Shown: positions 8,374 through 17,307, numbered from the stretch's first letter. The stretch is DNA of 64,000 nucleotides from Thalassobius sp050633445 (GCA_050633445.1 JBOEGN010000002.1:1-64000); one strand, 5' to 3'. A program made the numbers and translations. The notes: generated from the letters alone by a model not told the origin.

Positions 8374-9795
8374 TTAGGTGCCGCAGAACGTCTGGCGGAC
8401 CTCTTCGCCGGGCAGTGGGGGATGGGTGAGGTCGGTGAACTCGGCGTCGTCCTCGTATGGCTGGGCCAAGGCGGCCATAAGGCGGTGGAAGGGAGCCATA
8501 TCGCCCTGCTCAGCGGCTTGGATCATTTGTTCGACCCGGTGATTGCGCGGAATGCGGGCCGGGTTGACGGATTGCATCAGTTTCTGCGGGGCATCTTCGG
8601 CGGCGATACGGGCGCGCCAAGTTGGTTCCCATTCGTCAAAGGCTGTGGGGTCGGCAAATTGATCGCGTGGGGTGGTGTCGGTGGCAAGAGCGCGGAATGT
8701 GTTGGTGAAATCCGCTTGGTTGTCGGCCATCGCGGTTAGCAGGCCTTTGATCAAGGGCTCGTCTTCGGGCTGCGGATTGTGGATGCCGATTTTTCGGCCA
8801 AAAGCGCGGGTCCAGGCCGCTTTGATCCGCGGGGCCATGCCATGGATCATAGCGGTGAAATCCTGAACGGCGGCGTCGCCATCGGGCATCAAAGGCACCA
8901 AAGAGGTCGCCAGCTGCGCCATGTTCCACGCGATGATATTCGCTTGGTTATCATAGGCATAGCGGCCCTGACGGTCGATCGAGGAATAGACAGTGACCGG
9001 ATGATACGTGTCCATATAGGCGGCAGGGCCGTAGTCGATCGTTTCCCCTGAGATACTGGTATTATCGGTGTTCATCACGCCATGGATGAAGCCGATCGAC
9101 AGCCATTTGGTCACCAATTCGATCTGTCGGTCACTGACGTGTTGCAGGAACTCCAGCGGGGTTTCAGCGTTCGGATAGTGTCGGTCGCGTGCGTATTCAA
9201 ACAGGGTTTGCAGCGACTCCAGATCTTGGCGGGCCGAGAAATACTGGAACGTGCCGACGCGGATATGGCTGGCGGCAACACGGGTCAGGATCGCGCCGGG
9301 CAGGCCACGTTCTCGTTGCACGCGTTCGCCGGTTGAAACAGCGGCCAAAGCACGGGTGGTCGGGACGCCAAGCGCATGCATCGCCTCGGACAGGACATAT
9401 TCGCGCAAGACAGGCCCCAACCAGGCGCGACCGTCGCCGTTGCGGCTGAACGGAGTGCGCCCCGAGCCCTTGAGCTGAATATCGCGGCGGGTGCCAAGGG
9501 TGTCGATCACCTCGCCCAGAAGGATCGCGCGACCGTCCCCCAATTGCGGAGAGAACCCGCCAAACTGATGCCCCGCATAGGCCTGCGCCAGCGGATCTGC
9601 GCCATCGGGCAGGGCATTTCCGGCAAAGATCTGCGCCATTTCGGCGGGCGTGCCGGGGGTCAGGCCCAGCTCTTGGGCCAAGTCTTGATTGAAGGCCAGC
9701 AATTGCGGATCCTGCACAGGCGTGGGCGCCATCCGGGCGTGGAACCGGGGCGGCAAAGTGGCATAGCTGTTCTGGAAAGGAATGATCATCTGCAT
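8374..9795 (-). CDS. selO: Protein adenylyltransferase SelO (YdiU/UPF0061 family)
   Basis: 473 residues, full length for SelO pseudokinases, which transfer AMP to Ser/Thr/Tyr of redox-related proteins. Visible family segments include AQAYAGHQFGGFSPQLGDGR, QLKGSGRTPFSRNGDGRA, LREYVLSEAMHALGVPTTRA and HGVMNTDNTSISGETIDYGP (metal-binding region). The extreme C-terminus is FCGT: a Cys three residues from the end, the position of selenocysteine in animal SelO. A start two codons in (ATG at 9789) is equally possible. The GNAT gene lies 37 bp upstream on the same strand. Confidence 0.93.
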   Translation of the reverse strand: MQMIIPFQNSYATLPPRFHARMAPTPVQDPQLLAFNQDLAQELGLTPGTPAEMAQIFAGNALPDGADPLAQAYAGHQFGGFSPQLGDGRAILLGEVIDTLGTRRDIQLKGSGRTPFSRNGDGRAWLGPVLREYVLSEAMHALGVPTTRALAAVSTGERVQRERGLPGAILTRVAASHIRVGTFQYFSARQDLESLQTLFEYARDRHYPNAETPLEFLQHVSDRQIELVTKWLSIGFIHGVMNTDNTSISGETIDYGPAAYMDTYHPVTVYSSIDRQGRYAYDNQANIIAWNMAQLATSLVPLMPDGDAAVQDFTAMIHGMAPRIKAAWTRAFGRKIGIHNPQPEDEPLIKGLLTAMADNQADFTNTFRALATDTTPRDQFADPTAFDEWEPTWRARIAAEDAPQKLMQSVNPARIPRNHRVEQMIQAAEQGDMAPFHRLMAALAQPYEDDAEFTDLTHPPLPGEEVRQTFCGT

Positions 9796-9832
9796 CGCTC
9801 TGGAGATATGGCAAAAAGGGATAGAGGCAAGC

Positions 9833-10279
9833 CTAGCCCTGACGTGTCATCAGAACATAGCCGTCACGCGCCGCAAAATGTAGTTTTTCATAGAAACGCC
9901 GGGTTTTCTGATCCTCTTTGCGCACTTCAAGATGCAGAGCTTTCATTCCGGCGGTGGACAGGGCTTTGGCAAGCTGCGCCAACACTTCGGAACCGATGCC
10001 ACGGCCGCGCACACCTGGGCGCACATAAATCTCGTCCAGAAACCCGTCCATGCCGCCAAATTCAACCGACCAGCCAAAGCTGATCACGACATATCCGATC
10101 GGCGCGCGTTGCGGCCCCATCAGGTACACAACTCCGTGCGGAGACCCGTCCAGCAAGGGTCCAATCCCTGCCTGACGCGAGGTATCATCACTGTCGATCC
10201 CCAGCTCGGCATGAAAGGCGGCGACCAACGTCAAAACGCGTGGCGCATCCTCGGGGCGGGCCATATGCAGCGCGGTCAC
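9833..10279 (-). CDS. GNAT family N-acetyltransferase
   Basis: 148 residues. The acetyl-CoA binding motif A is visible as VRPGVRGRGIGSEVL, preceded by FLDEIYVR and followed by ALHLEVRKEDQKTRRFYEKLHF, a typical GNAT C-terminus. The GTG start at 10279 overlaps the TGA stop of the nucleoside hydrolase gene (GTGA), so the pair is translationally coupled. The acceptor substrate is unknown; the coupling to nucleoside catabolism may be only organisational. Confidence 0.85.
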   Translation of the reverse strand: MTALHMARPEDAPRVLTLVAAFHAELGIDSDDTSRQAGIGPLLDGSPHGVVYLMGPQRAPIGYVVISFGWSVEFGGMDGFLDEIYVRPGVRGRGIGSEVLAQLAKALSTAGMKALHLEVRKEDQKTRRFYEKLHFAARDGYVLMTRQG

Positions 10280-11217
10280 AGGCGGGCCAGCCTTTCGGTC
10301 AACAAGGCGAAAAACCCATCCGCGTCGATGTCGCCCATGAATGTTGCATTGGGTGCGCGGTCTGTTACCCGCCACCAGTCGGCGACCGTCATGCCCATGG
10401 TCAGCTCTGATCCAGTTTCAATCTCGACATTGATATGGCGGCCTGAAAACAGCTCGGGTCGGATCAAATAGGCGGTGACACAAGGGTCATGCAAGGGCGC
10501 CCCCAGACTGCCGTATTTTTCCTTGTCGTAGCGCTCAAAGAAATCAGTCATTTCGGCAACCGCCACGCCCACCTTTGTGCCAAGCGCCCGGAAAGCATCA
10601 TTTCGGGCTTTGGTGACCAGCGCCTTGTGCGTGACATCCAGCGGCATCACCACAATCGGCGCGCCGGAACGAAACACGATCTCGGCGGCATGCGGATCGA
10701 CATAGATGTTGAACTCGGCCGCCGGAGTCATGTTGCCGACCTCGAAATAGGCACCACCCATCATCACAATCTCGCGCACACGGGCGATGATGTCCGGCGC
10801 TTGTTCAAAGGCCGTCGCAACATTGGTCAACGGCCCCAACGGACACAGAGTTACCGTGCCCTCAGGCTCGGCACGCAATGTTTCGATGATAAAGTCCACC
10901 GCATGTTGATCTTGCAAAGGCATCACGGGATCGGGCAAGTCCGGCCCGTCTAAGCCGCTGCGCCCATGCACATGTTCGGCCGTTTCCAAGCTCCGCCGCA
11001 TGGGCCGGTCGCACCCTGCAAAAACCCGCATATCTGGCCGCCCAGCCAATTCACAAACCTTGCGCGCATTCAGCGCCGTCAGGTTCAACGGAACATTGCC
11101 AGCCACAGCGGTAATGCCCAACACGTCAATGTCTTGTGGGCTGGCCAGCGCCAGCAAGATAGCCACAGCATCATCCTGTCCGGGATCCGTGTCGATGATG
11201 ATCCGATGCTCTGCCAT
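10276..11217 (-). CDS. Inosine-uridine preferring nucleoside hydrolase
   Basis: 313 residues. The N-terminal IIIDTDPGQDDAVAILLAL is the Ca2+-binding signature of the family, which cleaves the N-glycosidic bond of ribonucleosides for purine/pyrimidine salvage. LCPLGPLTNVA, MMGGAYFEVGNMTPAAEFN and LHDPCVTAYLI are further family blocks. The ATG at 11217 follows AGGAG. It heads a two- or three-gene unit with the GNAT gene and perhaps selO. No transporter genes adjoin it, so the source of the nucleoside is unclear. Confidence 0.92.
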   Translation of the reverse strand: MAEHRIIIDTDPGQDDAVAILLALASPQDIDVLGITAVAGNVPLNLTALNARKVCELAGRPDMRVFAGCDRPMRRSLETAEHVHGRSGLDGPDLPDPVMPLQDQHAVDFIIETLRAEPEGTVTLCPLGPLTNVATAFEQAPDIIARVREIVMMGGAYFEVGNMTPAAEFNIYVDPHAAEIVFRSGAPIVVMPLDVTHKALVTKARNDAFRALGTKVGVAVAEMTDFFERYDKEKYGSLGAPLHDPCVTAYLIRPELFSGRHINVEIETGSELTMGMTVADWWRVTDRAPNATFMGDIDADGFFALLTERLARL

Positions 11218-11297
11218 GCGCGCTCCTGTTTGGGCGGAACCTGCTACAGCGCCGCCCCAAAGTCCAGAGATGCCAGAAAACAGAGGCGCAAACCCGC

Positions 11298-11322
11298 CCG
11301 TTTCTTCTTGGCAAAAATACCC
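11298..11322 (-). repeat. 25-bp dispersed intergenic repeat, copy 2
   Basis: Exact reverse complement of the 25 bp at 8347-8371. It lies between the nucleoside hydrolase gene and the terminator of the iron-binding protein gene. Confidence 0.6.
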
Positions 11323-11356
11323 ACTGCGCACCGGTGCAGCGCAACCCTAGGCACAG

Positions 11357-11393
11357 AAAAAGGCGCCCCCGTTTCCGAAGGCGCCTCTTTTTG
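11357..11393 (-). terminator. Rho-independent terminator of the iron-binding protein gene
   Basis: Perfect 7-bp stem AGGCGCC/GGCGCCT (11361-11367 and 11380-11386), with A residues before and T residues after on the plus strand, so it can work in both directions. On the minus strand it directly follows the substrate-binding protein gene. Confidence 0.8.
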
Positions 11394-11408
11394 TCAGTCT
11401 GGCGGTGT

Positions 11409-12422
11409 TCAGCCGTCGAAGTCGACCTGTTCCACCAGTTTCAGCGCGGCGGGGCGCAGCTTGGCCAGCTCCATCAGGTTGACGTCATCTGCGGTAAAGC
11501 TACCCCAGCTTTGCACCAACTCGTCCGCCGGAGTGTTCGGTGCGATCGGGTATTCAAAGTTGGCAGTTGCATAGATTTTCTGAGCGTCAGGCGAGGTCAG
11601 GAATTCCATCAGTTTCAGCGCGTTCTCTTCGTTCGGAGCGTGCTTGGTCATCGCAACACCCGAGATGTTCACATGCGCGCCACCATTTTCAAAGGTCGGG
11701 AACAGCACATTGACCGAGTTCGCCCAGGCCTGTTGTTCCTCGTCTTTCAGCATTTTGCCCATGTAATAGGTGTTGCCGATGGCGATGTCGCATTCCCCGG
11801 CCCAGATTGCCTTGACCTGTGCGCGGTCATTACCTTGCGGTTTGCGCGCCAGGTTGGCTTTGACGCCTTCCAACCAGGTTTTCGCACCCTCTTCACCCAA
11901 GTGATGGATCACAGCAGCCGTCAGCGCGATGTTATAGGCATGGGTCCCCGAACGGGTGCAGATGCGGCCCTTCCATTTGGGATCGGCCAGGTCTTCATAG
12001 GTGGTGACTTCGCCCTCGGCGACGCGCTCTTTGCTGGCATAGACGATCCGGGCGCGGGTGGTCAGGCCCCACCACTGCCCGTCTGGATCGTGATAGGCGG
12101 CGGGCACGTTGGCCGTCAGCACGTCCGAGCTGACCGGCTGTGCCAGCCCGGCCTCGACCACGGCAGACAGGCGCGAGATATCAACGGTCAGAACCAGATC
12201 CGCAGGCGAGCGTTTGCCCTCGGCGGACAGGCGTTCGACCATGCCCTTGGCCAGATAGGCCACGTTAACCTTGATCCCGGTTTCAGCGGTAAAGGCATCG
12301 GTCAGCGGCTTGATCAGCTCGGGCTGGCGATAGGAATACACATTGACCTGCTCGGCCAGCGCGGGGGCGGCGGCCAGGGCAACCAGAGCACCGGCAACAA
12401 GGTTTTTTGCTTTGACGAACAT
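11409..12422 (-). CDS. Fe(III) ABC transporter substrate-binding protein
   Basis: 337 residues with a clear signal peptide (NLVAGALVALAAAPALA) and mature start EQVNVYSYRQPELIKPL. Family features are GITVNVAYLAKG-like beginnings, RGTHAYN-like SGTHAYNIAL, and NTYYMGKML with the tandem tyrosines that coordinate ferric iron in FbpA/FutA-type proteins. It acts in the periplasm. No permease or ATPase gene adjoins it, so the rest of the transporter is elsewhere. The ATG at 12422 follows AGGA; an upstream in-frame ATG at 12434 is less likely. A palindromic site 46-62 bp upstream suggests iron control. Confidence 0.88.
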   Translation of the reverse strand: MFVKAKNLVAGALVALAAAPALAEQVNVYSYRQPELIKPLTDAFTAETGIKVNVAYLAKGMVERLSAEGKRSPADLVLTVDISRLSAVVEAGLAQPVSSDVLTANVPAAYHDPDGQWWGLTTRARIVYASKERVAEGEVTTYEDLADPKWKGRICTRSGTHAYNIALTAAVIHHLGEEGAKTWLEGVKANLARKPQGNDRAQVKAIWAGECDIAIGNTYYMGKMLKDEEQQAWANSVNVLFPTFENGGAHVNISGVAMTKHAPNEENALKLMEFLTSPDAQKIYATANFEYPIAPNTPADELVQSWGSFTADDVNLMELAKLRPAALKLVEQVDFDG

Positions 12423-12467
12423 CAGAGTCCTCATGGGGTTTCGAAAATTTGCTGAGCAGGCTTTAAT

Positions 12468-12484
12468 CTGACTATTTCAGTCAG
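12468..12484 (-). promoter_or_regulatory. Palindromic candidate iron-responsive operator
   Basis: Perfect inverted repeat CTGACT-ATTTC-AGTCAG upstream of the iron-binding protein gene. Iron genes of Rhodobacterales are reported to carry a palindromic 'Iron-Rhodo-box'; I judge this a candidate member from position and symmetry, not from a computed match. Confidence 0.5.
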
Positions 12485-12519
12485 GTCAATACCTGATTGT
12501 TTAGATCGGAATTTTGTGA

Positions 12520-13335
12520 TCAGGCGCGTTGCTCTTCTTTTACCTGGTCCCACAACCGGTCCATTTCCTCTAGATCCGAGTCCTCGGGGCGTTTTCCTGT
12601 GTCTGCCAGCTTGGACTCAACGCCCTGAAAACGCTTGATGAACTTTGCATTTGCAGCGCGTAACGCGGCCTCTGGATCGACCCCCAGATGACGGCCCAGA
12701 TTGGCCATGACAAACAGCAGGTCCCCGAATTCTTCTTCGACTTCGGTTTGGGTTAGCTCGTCTTTGGCCTCGCGCAATTCGCCTGCTTCTTCGGCGATTT
12801 TGTCGATCACCTGATCGGTCGAAGGCCAATCAAACCCGACCCGAGCGGCGCGTTTTTGCAGTTTATACGCTCGCAGCAGCGCTGGCAGGCCCACCGCAAC
12901 ACCATCCAGCGCGCCAGTCTGTGCTTTCTGAGCGCGTTCCGCGGCTTTGATCGTTTCCCAATCACGGGTCTGCTGTTCTGCTGATTTGTCCCGGTTCTCT
13001 TCGCCAAAAACATGGGGATGGCGCGCGACCATCTTGTCGGACATGGTGTCGGCGACCTCGTCAAAGGTAAACAGCCCGCGTTCGCTGGCCATCTGGGCAT
13101 GGAACACCGACTGGAACAACAGGTCGCCCAACTCGCCCTTTAGTTCCCCCCAGGCTTCGCGGTCGATCGCGTCGGCGACCTCATAGGCCTCTTCGATCGT
13201 GTAGGGGGCAATTGTGCTGAAATCCTGTTCGATATCCCACGGACATCCGGTGTCAGGGTCCCGCAAGCAGCGCATGATTTCCAGCAGGCGCGGCATTCCG
13301 CCCTTTGGGTTGTGAATGAGGTCGGTGTCAGGCAT
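12520..13335 (-). CDS. mazG: Nucleoside triphosphate pyrophosphohydrolase MazG
   Basis: 271 residues with two tandem MazG domains, as in E. coli MazG. The first carries EEAYEVADAI and ELGDLLFQSVFHAQMA; the second carries EEAGELREA and EEEFGDLLFVMANL. It hydrolyses (d)NTPs to monophosphates for nucleotide-pool cleaning and can lower ppGpp. The ATG at 13335 follows GGAGC. An open frame continues to 13596, but that part overlaps the promoter and start of the divergent ureohydrolase gene and is not expected to be translated. Confidence 0.93.
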   Translation of the reverse strand: MPDTDLIHNPKGGMPRLLEIMRCLRDPDTGCPWDIEQDFSTIAPYTIEEAYEVADAIDREAWGELKGELGDLLFQSVFHAQMASERGLFTFDEVADTMSDKMVARHPHVFGEENRDKSAEQQTRDWETIKAAERAQKAQTGALDGVAVGLPALLRAYKLQKRAARVGFDWPSTDQVIDKIAEEAGELREAKDELTQTEVEEEFGDLLFVMANLGRHLGVDPEAALRAANAKFIKRFQGVESKLADTGKRPEDSDLEEMDRLWDQVKEEQRA

Positions 13336-13474
13336 CGGGCGCTCCGGTGTTTGCGTTTGTGCGCAGACTGGCGCGTCACCGCAACGAAGTCCAGATGTCT
13401 GCGGGGCTTGACCTTGGGATGGGGAAGGGTAGGATTTGATCAAATTATATCGACGCGACGGGAACGGGAAAATC

Positions 13475-14440
13475 ATGGCACTGGAAGACGCGAAAAAGCA
13501 GATCGACGCGGCATTCACCCGCGAAAACCTGAAGGGGCTGAGCTTTGAGAATGCTTTTGCCGGGGCGACCTCGTTTCTGCGGCGCAAATACACCAAGGAT
13601 CTGACCGGCGTGGACCTGGCGGTGACGGGCGTGCCCTTTGATCAGGCGGTGACCAACCGCACCGGCACCCGCATGGGCCCGCGCGCCATCCGCGAGGCCA
13701 GCACTTTGCAACCCTATGATCCGCCCTATGGCTGGGGCTTTGATCCGCTGGGCGAGTTCGCGGTGATCGACTATGGCGATGTGGCCTTTGACTATGCCAA
13801 TGTCGCCGCCACGCCTGCCGCGATTCAGCAGCATTTTCAGACCCTTCTGGCGGGCGGCGTGGGTTCTGTCACGCTGGGCGGAGATCACTTCATCACCCTG
13901 CCGATCCTGAAAGCCTATGCCGAGAAATTCGGCCCCCTGAGCGTCATTCAGTTCGACGCGCATTCCGATCTGTGGGCCGATGATGACATGGATCGGATCG
14001 ACCACGGCACCTTTATGTACAAGGCGGTGAAGCTGGGGCTGGTGGACTCAAAACGCTCGGTCCAGATCGGGATTCGGACGGAATGTGACGACTATTGCGG
14101 CATGAACTATATCGACGCGCGCACCGTGCATGAACAGGGTCCGGCCGAGGTCGCACGGCGTGTCAAAGAGATCGTCGGCGACCACCAGACCTATCTGACC
14201 TTCGATATCGACTGTCTGGACCCGGCCTTTGCCCCCGGCACTGGCACCCCGGTCTGGGGCGGTCTGAGCAGTGGGCAAGCGGCGATCATCCTGCGCGACC
14301 TGGCCGGGATCAACATGGTCGGCGGGGACGTGGTCGAGGTCAGCCCCCCCTATGATCCCACCGGCGCCACTGCCGTTGCGGGTGCCCATGTCGCGATGGA
14401 GCTGATCTGTTTGTGGGGTTGGACGCGCCGTCAGGCTTGA
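13475..14440 (+). CDS. speB: Agmatinase / ureohydrolase
   Basis: 321 residues of the arginase/agmatinase/formiminoglutamase superfamily. The binuclear Mn site is visible as GGDHFI, FDAHSDLW and FDIDCLDPAFAPGTGTP. TNRTGTRMGPRAIREAS near residues 60-75 is typical of agmatinase-like members. It hydrolyses a guanidino compound to urea plus an amine, by annotation agmatine to putrescine; related guanidinobutyrase or guanidine-type specificity cannot be excluded. The ATG at 13475 follows GGGAA. It is divergent from mazG, with 139 bp between. Confidence 0.85.
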   Translation: MALEDAKKQIDAAFTRENLKGLSFENAFAGATSFLRRKYTKDLTGVDLAVTGVPFDQAVTNRTGTRMGPRAIREASTLQPYDPPYGWGFDPLGEFAVIDYGDVAFDYANVAATPAAIQQHFQTLLAGGVGSVTLGGDHFITLPILKAYAEKFGPLSVIQFDAHSDLWADDDMDRIDHGTFMYKAVKLGLVDSKRSVQIGIRTECDDYCGMNYIDARTVHEQGPAEVARRVKEIVGDHQTYLTFDIDCLDPAFAPGTGTPVWGGLSSGQAAIILRDLAGINMVGGDVVEVSPPYDPTGATAVAGAHVAMELICLWGWTRRQA

Positions 14441-14493
14441 CCTGAACCAAGGCGACTGGTTTCGCTGCCTTAGAGATATGAAAAGGGTGCGCG

Positions 14494-14895
14494 ATGAACT
14501 GGCTTTGGGTGATTTTGGCGATTCTGGTTGGATTCGGCTTGTGGGTGCGACTAGCCCCCAGCGATGCCGCGAAATGGCATCAACCGGTGAAAGGCGAGGC
14601 GGATAAAACCTTCGATGGCGGCGCTTTGCGGATTATCAACGGTGATGCCCAGAGCTTGGCCCGATTGGACGAGGTGATCCGCGCGACGCCCAGGACCCGT
14701 ACTCTGGCGGGCTCGATCGGCGAAGGGCGCGTCACCTATATCACGCGGACCGCGCTGTGGGGATTTCCGGATTATACAACAATCGAGCTGCGTGACGGCG
14801 CGATTGCTGTGCTGGGGCGGCTGCGCTTTGGGCGCTCAGATTTCGGCGTCAATAAGGCCCGTGTCGACGGGTGGCTTGACGCTCTGACGCGGTAG
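14494..14895 (+). CDS. DUF1499 domain-containing protein
   Basis: 133 residues. An N-terminal hydrophobic segment (WLWVILAILVGFGLWVRL) suggests a membrane anchor or signal peptide; the rest matches the DUF1499 pattern, ending RLRFGRSDFGVNKARVDGWL. Function is unknown in the family. Its last 60 bp overlap the 3' end of the convergent gene at 14836-15138, an unusually long tail-to-tail overlap. Confidence 0.8.
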   Translation: MNWLWVILAILVGFGLWVRLAPSDAAKWHQPVKGEADKTFDGGALRIINGDAQSLARLDEVIRATPRTRTLAGSIGEGRVTYITRTALWGFPDYTTIELRDGAIAVLGRLRFGRSDFGVNKARVDGWLDALTR

Positions 14896-15138
14896 TTTCA
14901 GTGATGAGCTGAGGCACCCCTGCGCCACCTCGCGCCACATCGGCACGTTCAGCGACATCTGGCATTGGGCCATGAACATGCGCCCGTCCACTTGCAGGCA
15001 AATGGTCTGGCCCAGCTCGATCCGTCCACCGCCGGTGTCGGTGCAAAAGCAATCCACCGTTTTGCCGCCGATATTGCTATCGGCCAACGCAAGAGGTGCC
15101 AGGATCAACAGGACAAACAGGGCAAAGATCATACGCAT
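14836..15138 (-). CDS. Small secreted protein of unknown function, Cys-rich
   Basis: 100 residues starting at the ATG at 15138. A signal peptide (MIFALFVLLILAPLALA) is followed by a mature part with six cysteines (CFCTD, ICLQ, AQC, GC), suggesting a periplasmic protein with disulfides. I do not recognise the family. It is convergent with the DUF1499 gene and overlaps it by 60 bp, and is divergent from prfA, so the two promoters share about 60 bp. Confidence 0.6.
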   Translation of the reverse strand: MRMIFALFVLLILAPLALADSNIGGKTVDCFCTDTGGGRIELGQTICLQVDGRMFMAQCQMSLNVPMWREVAQGCLSSSLKLPRQSVKPPVDTGLIDAEI

Positions 15139-15200
15139 GGATTTATGATAGCACAGCTGTGGGGCTTGACCAAATCCAGCCAAACGGGCAAGGAACGCCT

Positions 15201-16233
15201 ATGATTTCCAATGACCGGCTACATCAGATTACCCAGCGCTTCCAGTTTCTTGAGGCCAAAATGGCCGAGGGCGGCGGGGATATTGCCGCCTTGGGGCGTG
15301 AATATTCAGACCTGCGGCCTGTGGTCGAACAGGTGCTGGCCTATCGGCGTCTTGTGGACGACATCGCCGAGGCCGAGGCGATGCTGGACGACCCCGAAAT
15401 GAAGGCGCTGGCCGAAGAAGAGCTGCCCGATTTGCGCGCGCAATTGCCCGAGGCCGAGCAGGCCCTGCAACTGTCGCTGTTGCCCAAAGATGCCGCCGAC
15501 GCACGTCCTGCAATGATCGAGATCCGTCCCGGAACTGGCGGGGACGAGGCCGCCTTGTTCGCCGGTGACCTGCTGCGGATGTACCAACGCTACTCTGAAA
15601 CGCATGGCTGGTCTTTTGATATCCTGGAATTGCAGGAAACCGAACTGGGCGGCATCAAAGAGGTCACCGCGCATGTCAAAGGTGACGGCGTTTTTGCCCG
15701 CCTGAAATTCGAAAGCGGTGTGCACCGTGTCCAACGCGTGCCCGAAACCGAAAGCGNNNNNNNNNNNNNNNNNNNNNNNNNNNNNNNNNNNNNNNNNNNN
15801 NNNNNNNNNNNNNNNNNNNNNNNNNNNNNNNNNNNNNNNNNNNNNNNNNNNNNNNNNNNNNNNNNNNNNNNNNNNNNNNNNNNNNGCCGTGCGCATCACC
15901 CATATTCCCACCGGCGTTGTTGTCACCAGTTCCGAAAAATCCCAGCACCGCAATCGCGAGATCGCGATGAACGTGCTGCGCGCGCGCCTGTATGACATGG
16001 AGCGTCAGAAGGTGCATGACGAACGCTCGGCTGATCGTAAGGCGCAGGTCGGCTCGGGCGATCGCAGCGAACGTATCCGGACCTATAATTTCCCACAGGG
16101 GCGCATGACCGATCATCGGATTAACCTGACACTCTATAAGCTGGATCAGGTGATGCAGGGCGATCTGGACGAGATCATCGACGCTCTGACCGCCGAACAC
16201 CAGGCCGCTTTGCTGGCCGAGATGGACCAGTAA
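15201..16233 (+). CDS. prfA: Peptide chain release factor 1 (interrupted by assembly gap)
   Basis: RF1 releases the nascent chain at UAA/UAG codons. The N-terminal 185 residues run to the RVPETES segment; after 129 N the C-terminal part resumes at AVRITHIPTGVVV and includes RTYNFPQGRMTDHRINLT. The catalytic GGQ loop falls in the gap. The two flanks are in different frames over the N run (1033 bp total, not a multiple of three), and about 48-49 codons are expected where 43 fit, so the gap length is wrong. The gene itself is probably intact. The ATG at 15201 follows AAGGAA. Confidence 0.93.
15757..15885. other. Assembly gap of 129 N inside prfA
   Basis: Unknown bases. By comparison with RF1 proteins the true distance should be about 14-17 nt longer than the N run. 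Confidence 0.97.
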
Positions 16234-17064
16234 ATGCGCGTCCAAGAGGCCTTGCGCCACCTGACTGTTCGGTTGGCCGACGGGCAGATTGACGGTCCCG
16301 CGCGCGAGGCACGGCTGCTGTTGGCGCACGCGATGAACGTGCCGCATGACCGGTTGGTGCTGATGGGGCACGACGAATTGGCCCCGGATGTCTATGACCG
16401 GGCGCAAGCCTTTTGCCTGCGGCGCACCCAAGGAGAGCCGACCTCGAATATCCGCGGGTATCGCGAGTTTTATGGGCGGCAGTTCACCGTCAATCACCAC
16501 GTTCTGGACCCGCGCCCCGAAACAGAATGCCTGATCGTCGAGGCTCTGACGGCCCCTTTCAGCACGGTTTTGGACCTTGGCACCGGATCGGGATGCATTC
16601 TGCTGACGTTACTGGCCGAACGGTCGGGGATCAGCGGCACGGGTGGCGATCTGTCCCCAGAGGCGCTGTCCGTCGCCAAAATCAACGCTAAGGCGCTTGG
16701 GGTTTCGGATCGGGCAACGTTCGTCCAAAGCGACTGGTTTGACGCGATCAAGGGCCCCTTCGATCTGATCGTGTCAAATCCGCCCTATATCACTGACGCC
16801 GAGATGGCCGAGCTGTCGCCAGAGGTGCTGAACTTCGACCCGCATATGGCCCTGACACCGGGCGGCGACGGGTTGGACCCTTACCGCATCCTGGCGCAAC
16901 AGGCGCAGGGCTATTTGACACCAAGGGGCCGTATTCTGTGCGAGTTTGGCTGGAAACAAGGCGCCGATGTCACGGCACTGTTTCAGGACGCGGGTTGGTC
17001 GGATGTGCGCATCTTGCCCGACCTGGATGGGCGCGACCGGGTCCTTGCGGCAACACGCCGCTGA
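16234..17064 (+). CDS. prmC: Release factor glutamine N5-methyltransferase PrmC
   Basis: 276 residues; the ATG follows the prfA stop directly (TAAATG). The SAM-binding motif DLGTGSGCILLTLL and the catalytic NPPY (VSNPPYITDAEM) are present. The enzyme methylates the glutamine of the GGQ motif in RF1 and RF2, so the prfA-prmC pair encodes a substrate and its modifier. The length and gene order are standard. Confidence 0.95.
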   Translation: MRVQEALRHLTVRLADGQIDGPAREARLLLAHAMNVPHDRLVLMGHDELAPDVYDRAQAFCLRRTQGEPTSNIRGYREFYGRQFTVNHHVLDPRPETECLIVEALTAPFSTVLDLGTGSGCILLTLLAERSGISGTGGDLSPEALSVAKINAKALGVSDRATFVQSDWFDAIKGPFDLIVSNPPYITDAEMAELSPEVLNFDPHMALTPGGDGLDPYRILAQQAQGYLTPRGRILCEFGWKQGADVTALFQDAGWSDVRILPDLDGRDRVLAATRR

Positions 17065-17307
17065 AAACATACGGCCAGATGCATTTTTTTCCCGTTTCTC
17101 GTGGATTTTACCCTGTTGGCCCTTGTGTTTGTGCCCCTTTACGCTTTACTCAGGTCCTGTCGATACGGTGGATGCACCCGGTTCAACTCTGGCGCGGTCC
17201 CGGTCGACATCAAGCCAAAAATGTTGTGATCTCGTCTGTTTTTTCAGGGTGCATGAGGCACCGGACGAGAGCAACGCTACGATATTTCAAGGCTGGATTG
17301 CAGGAAT

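Noticed and set aside
8374..8382. In-frame selenocysteine codon at the SelO C-terminus
   Set aside because: The position is encoded as Cys (TGC), and the stop follows normally; no SECIS-like element is needed.
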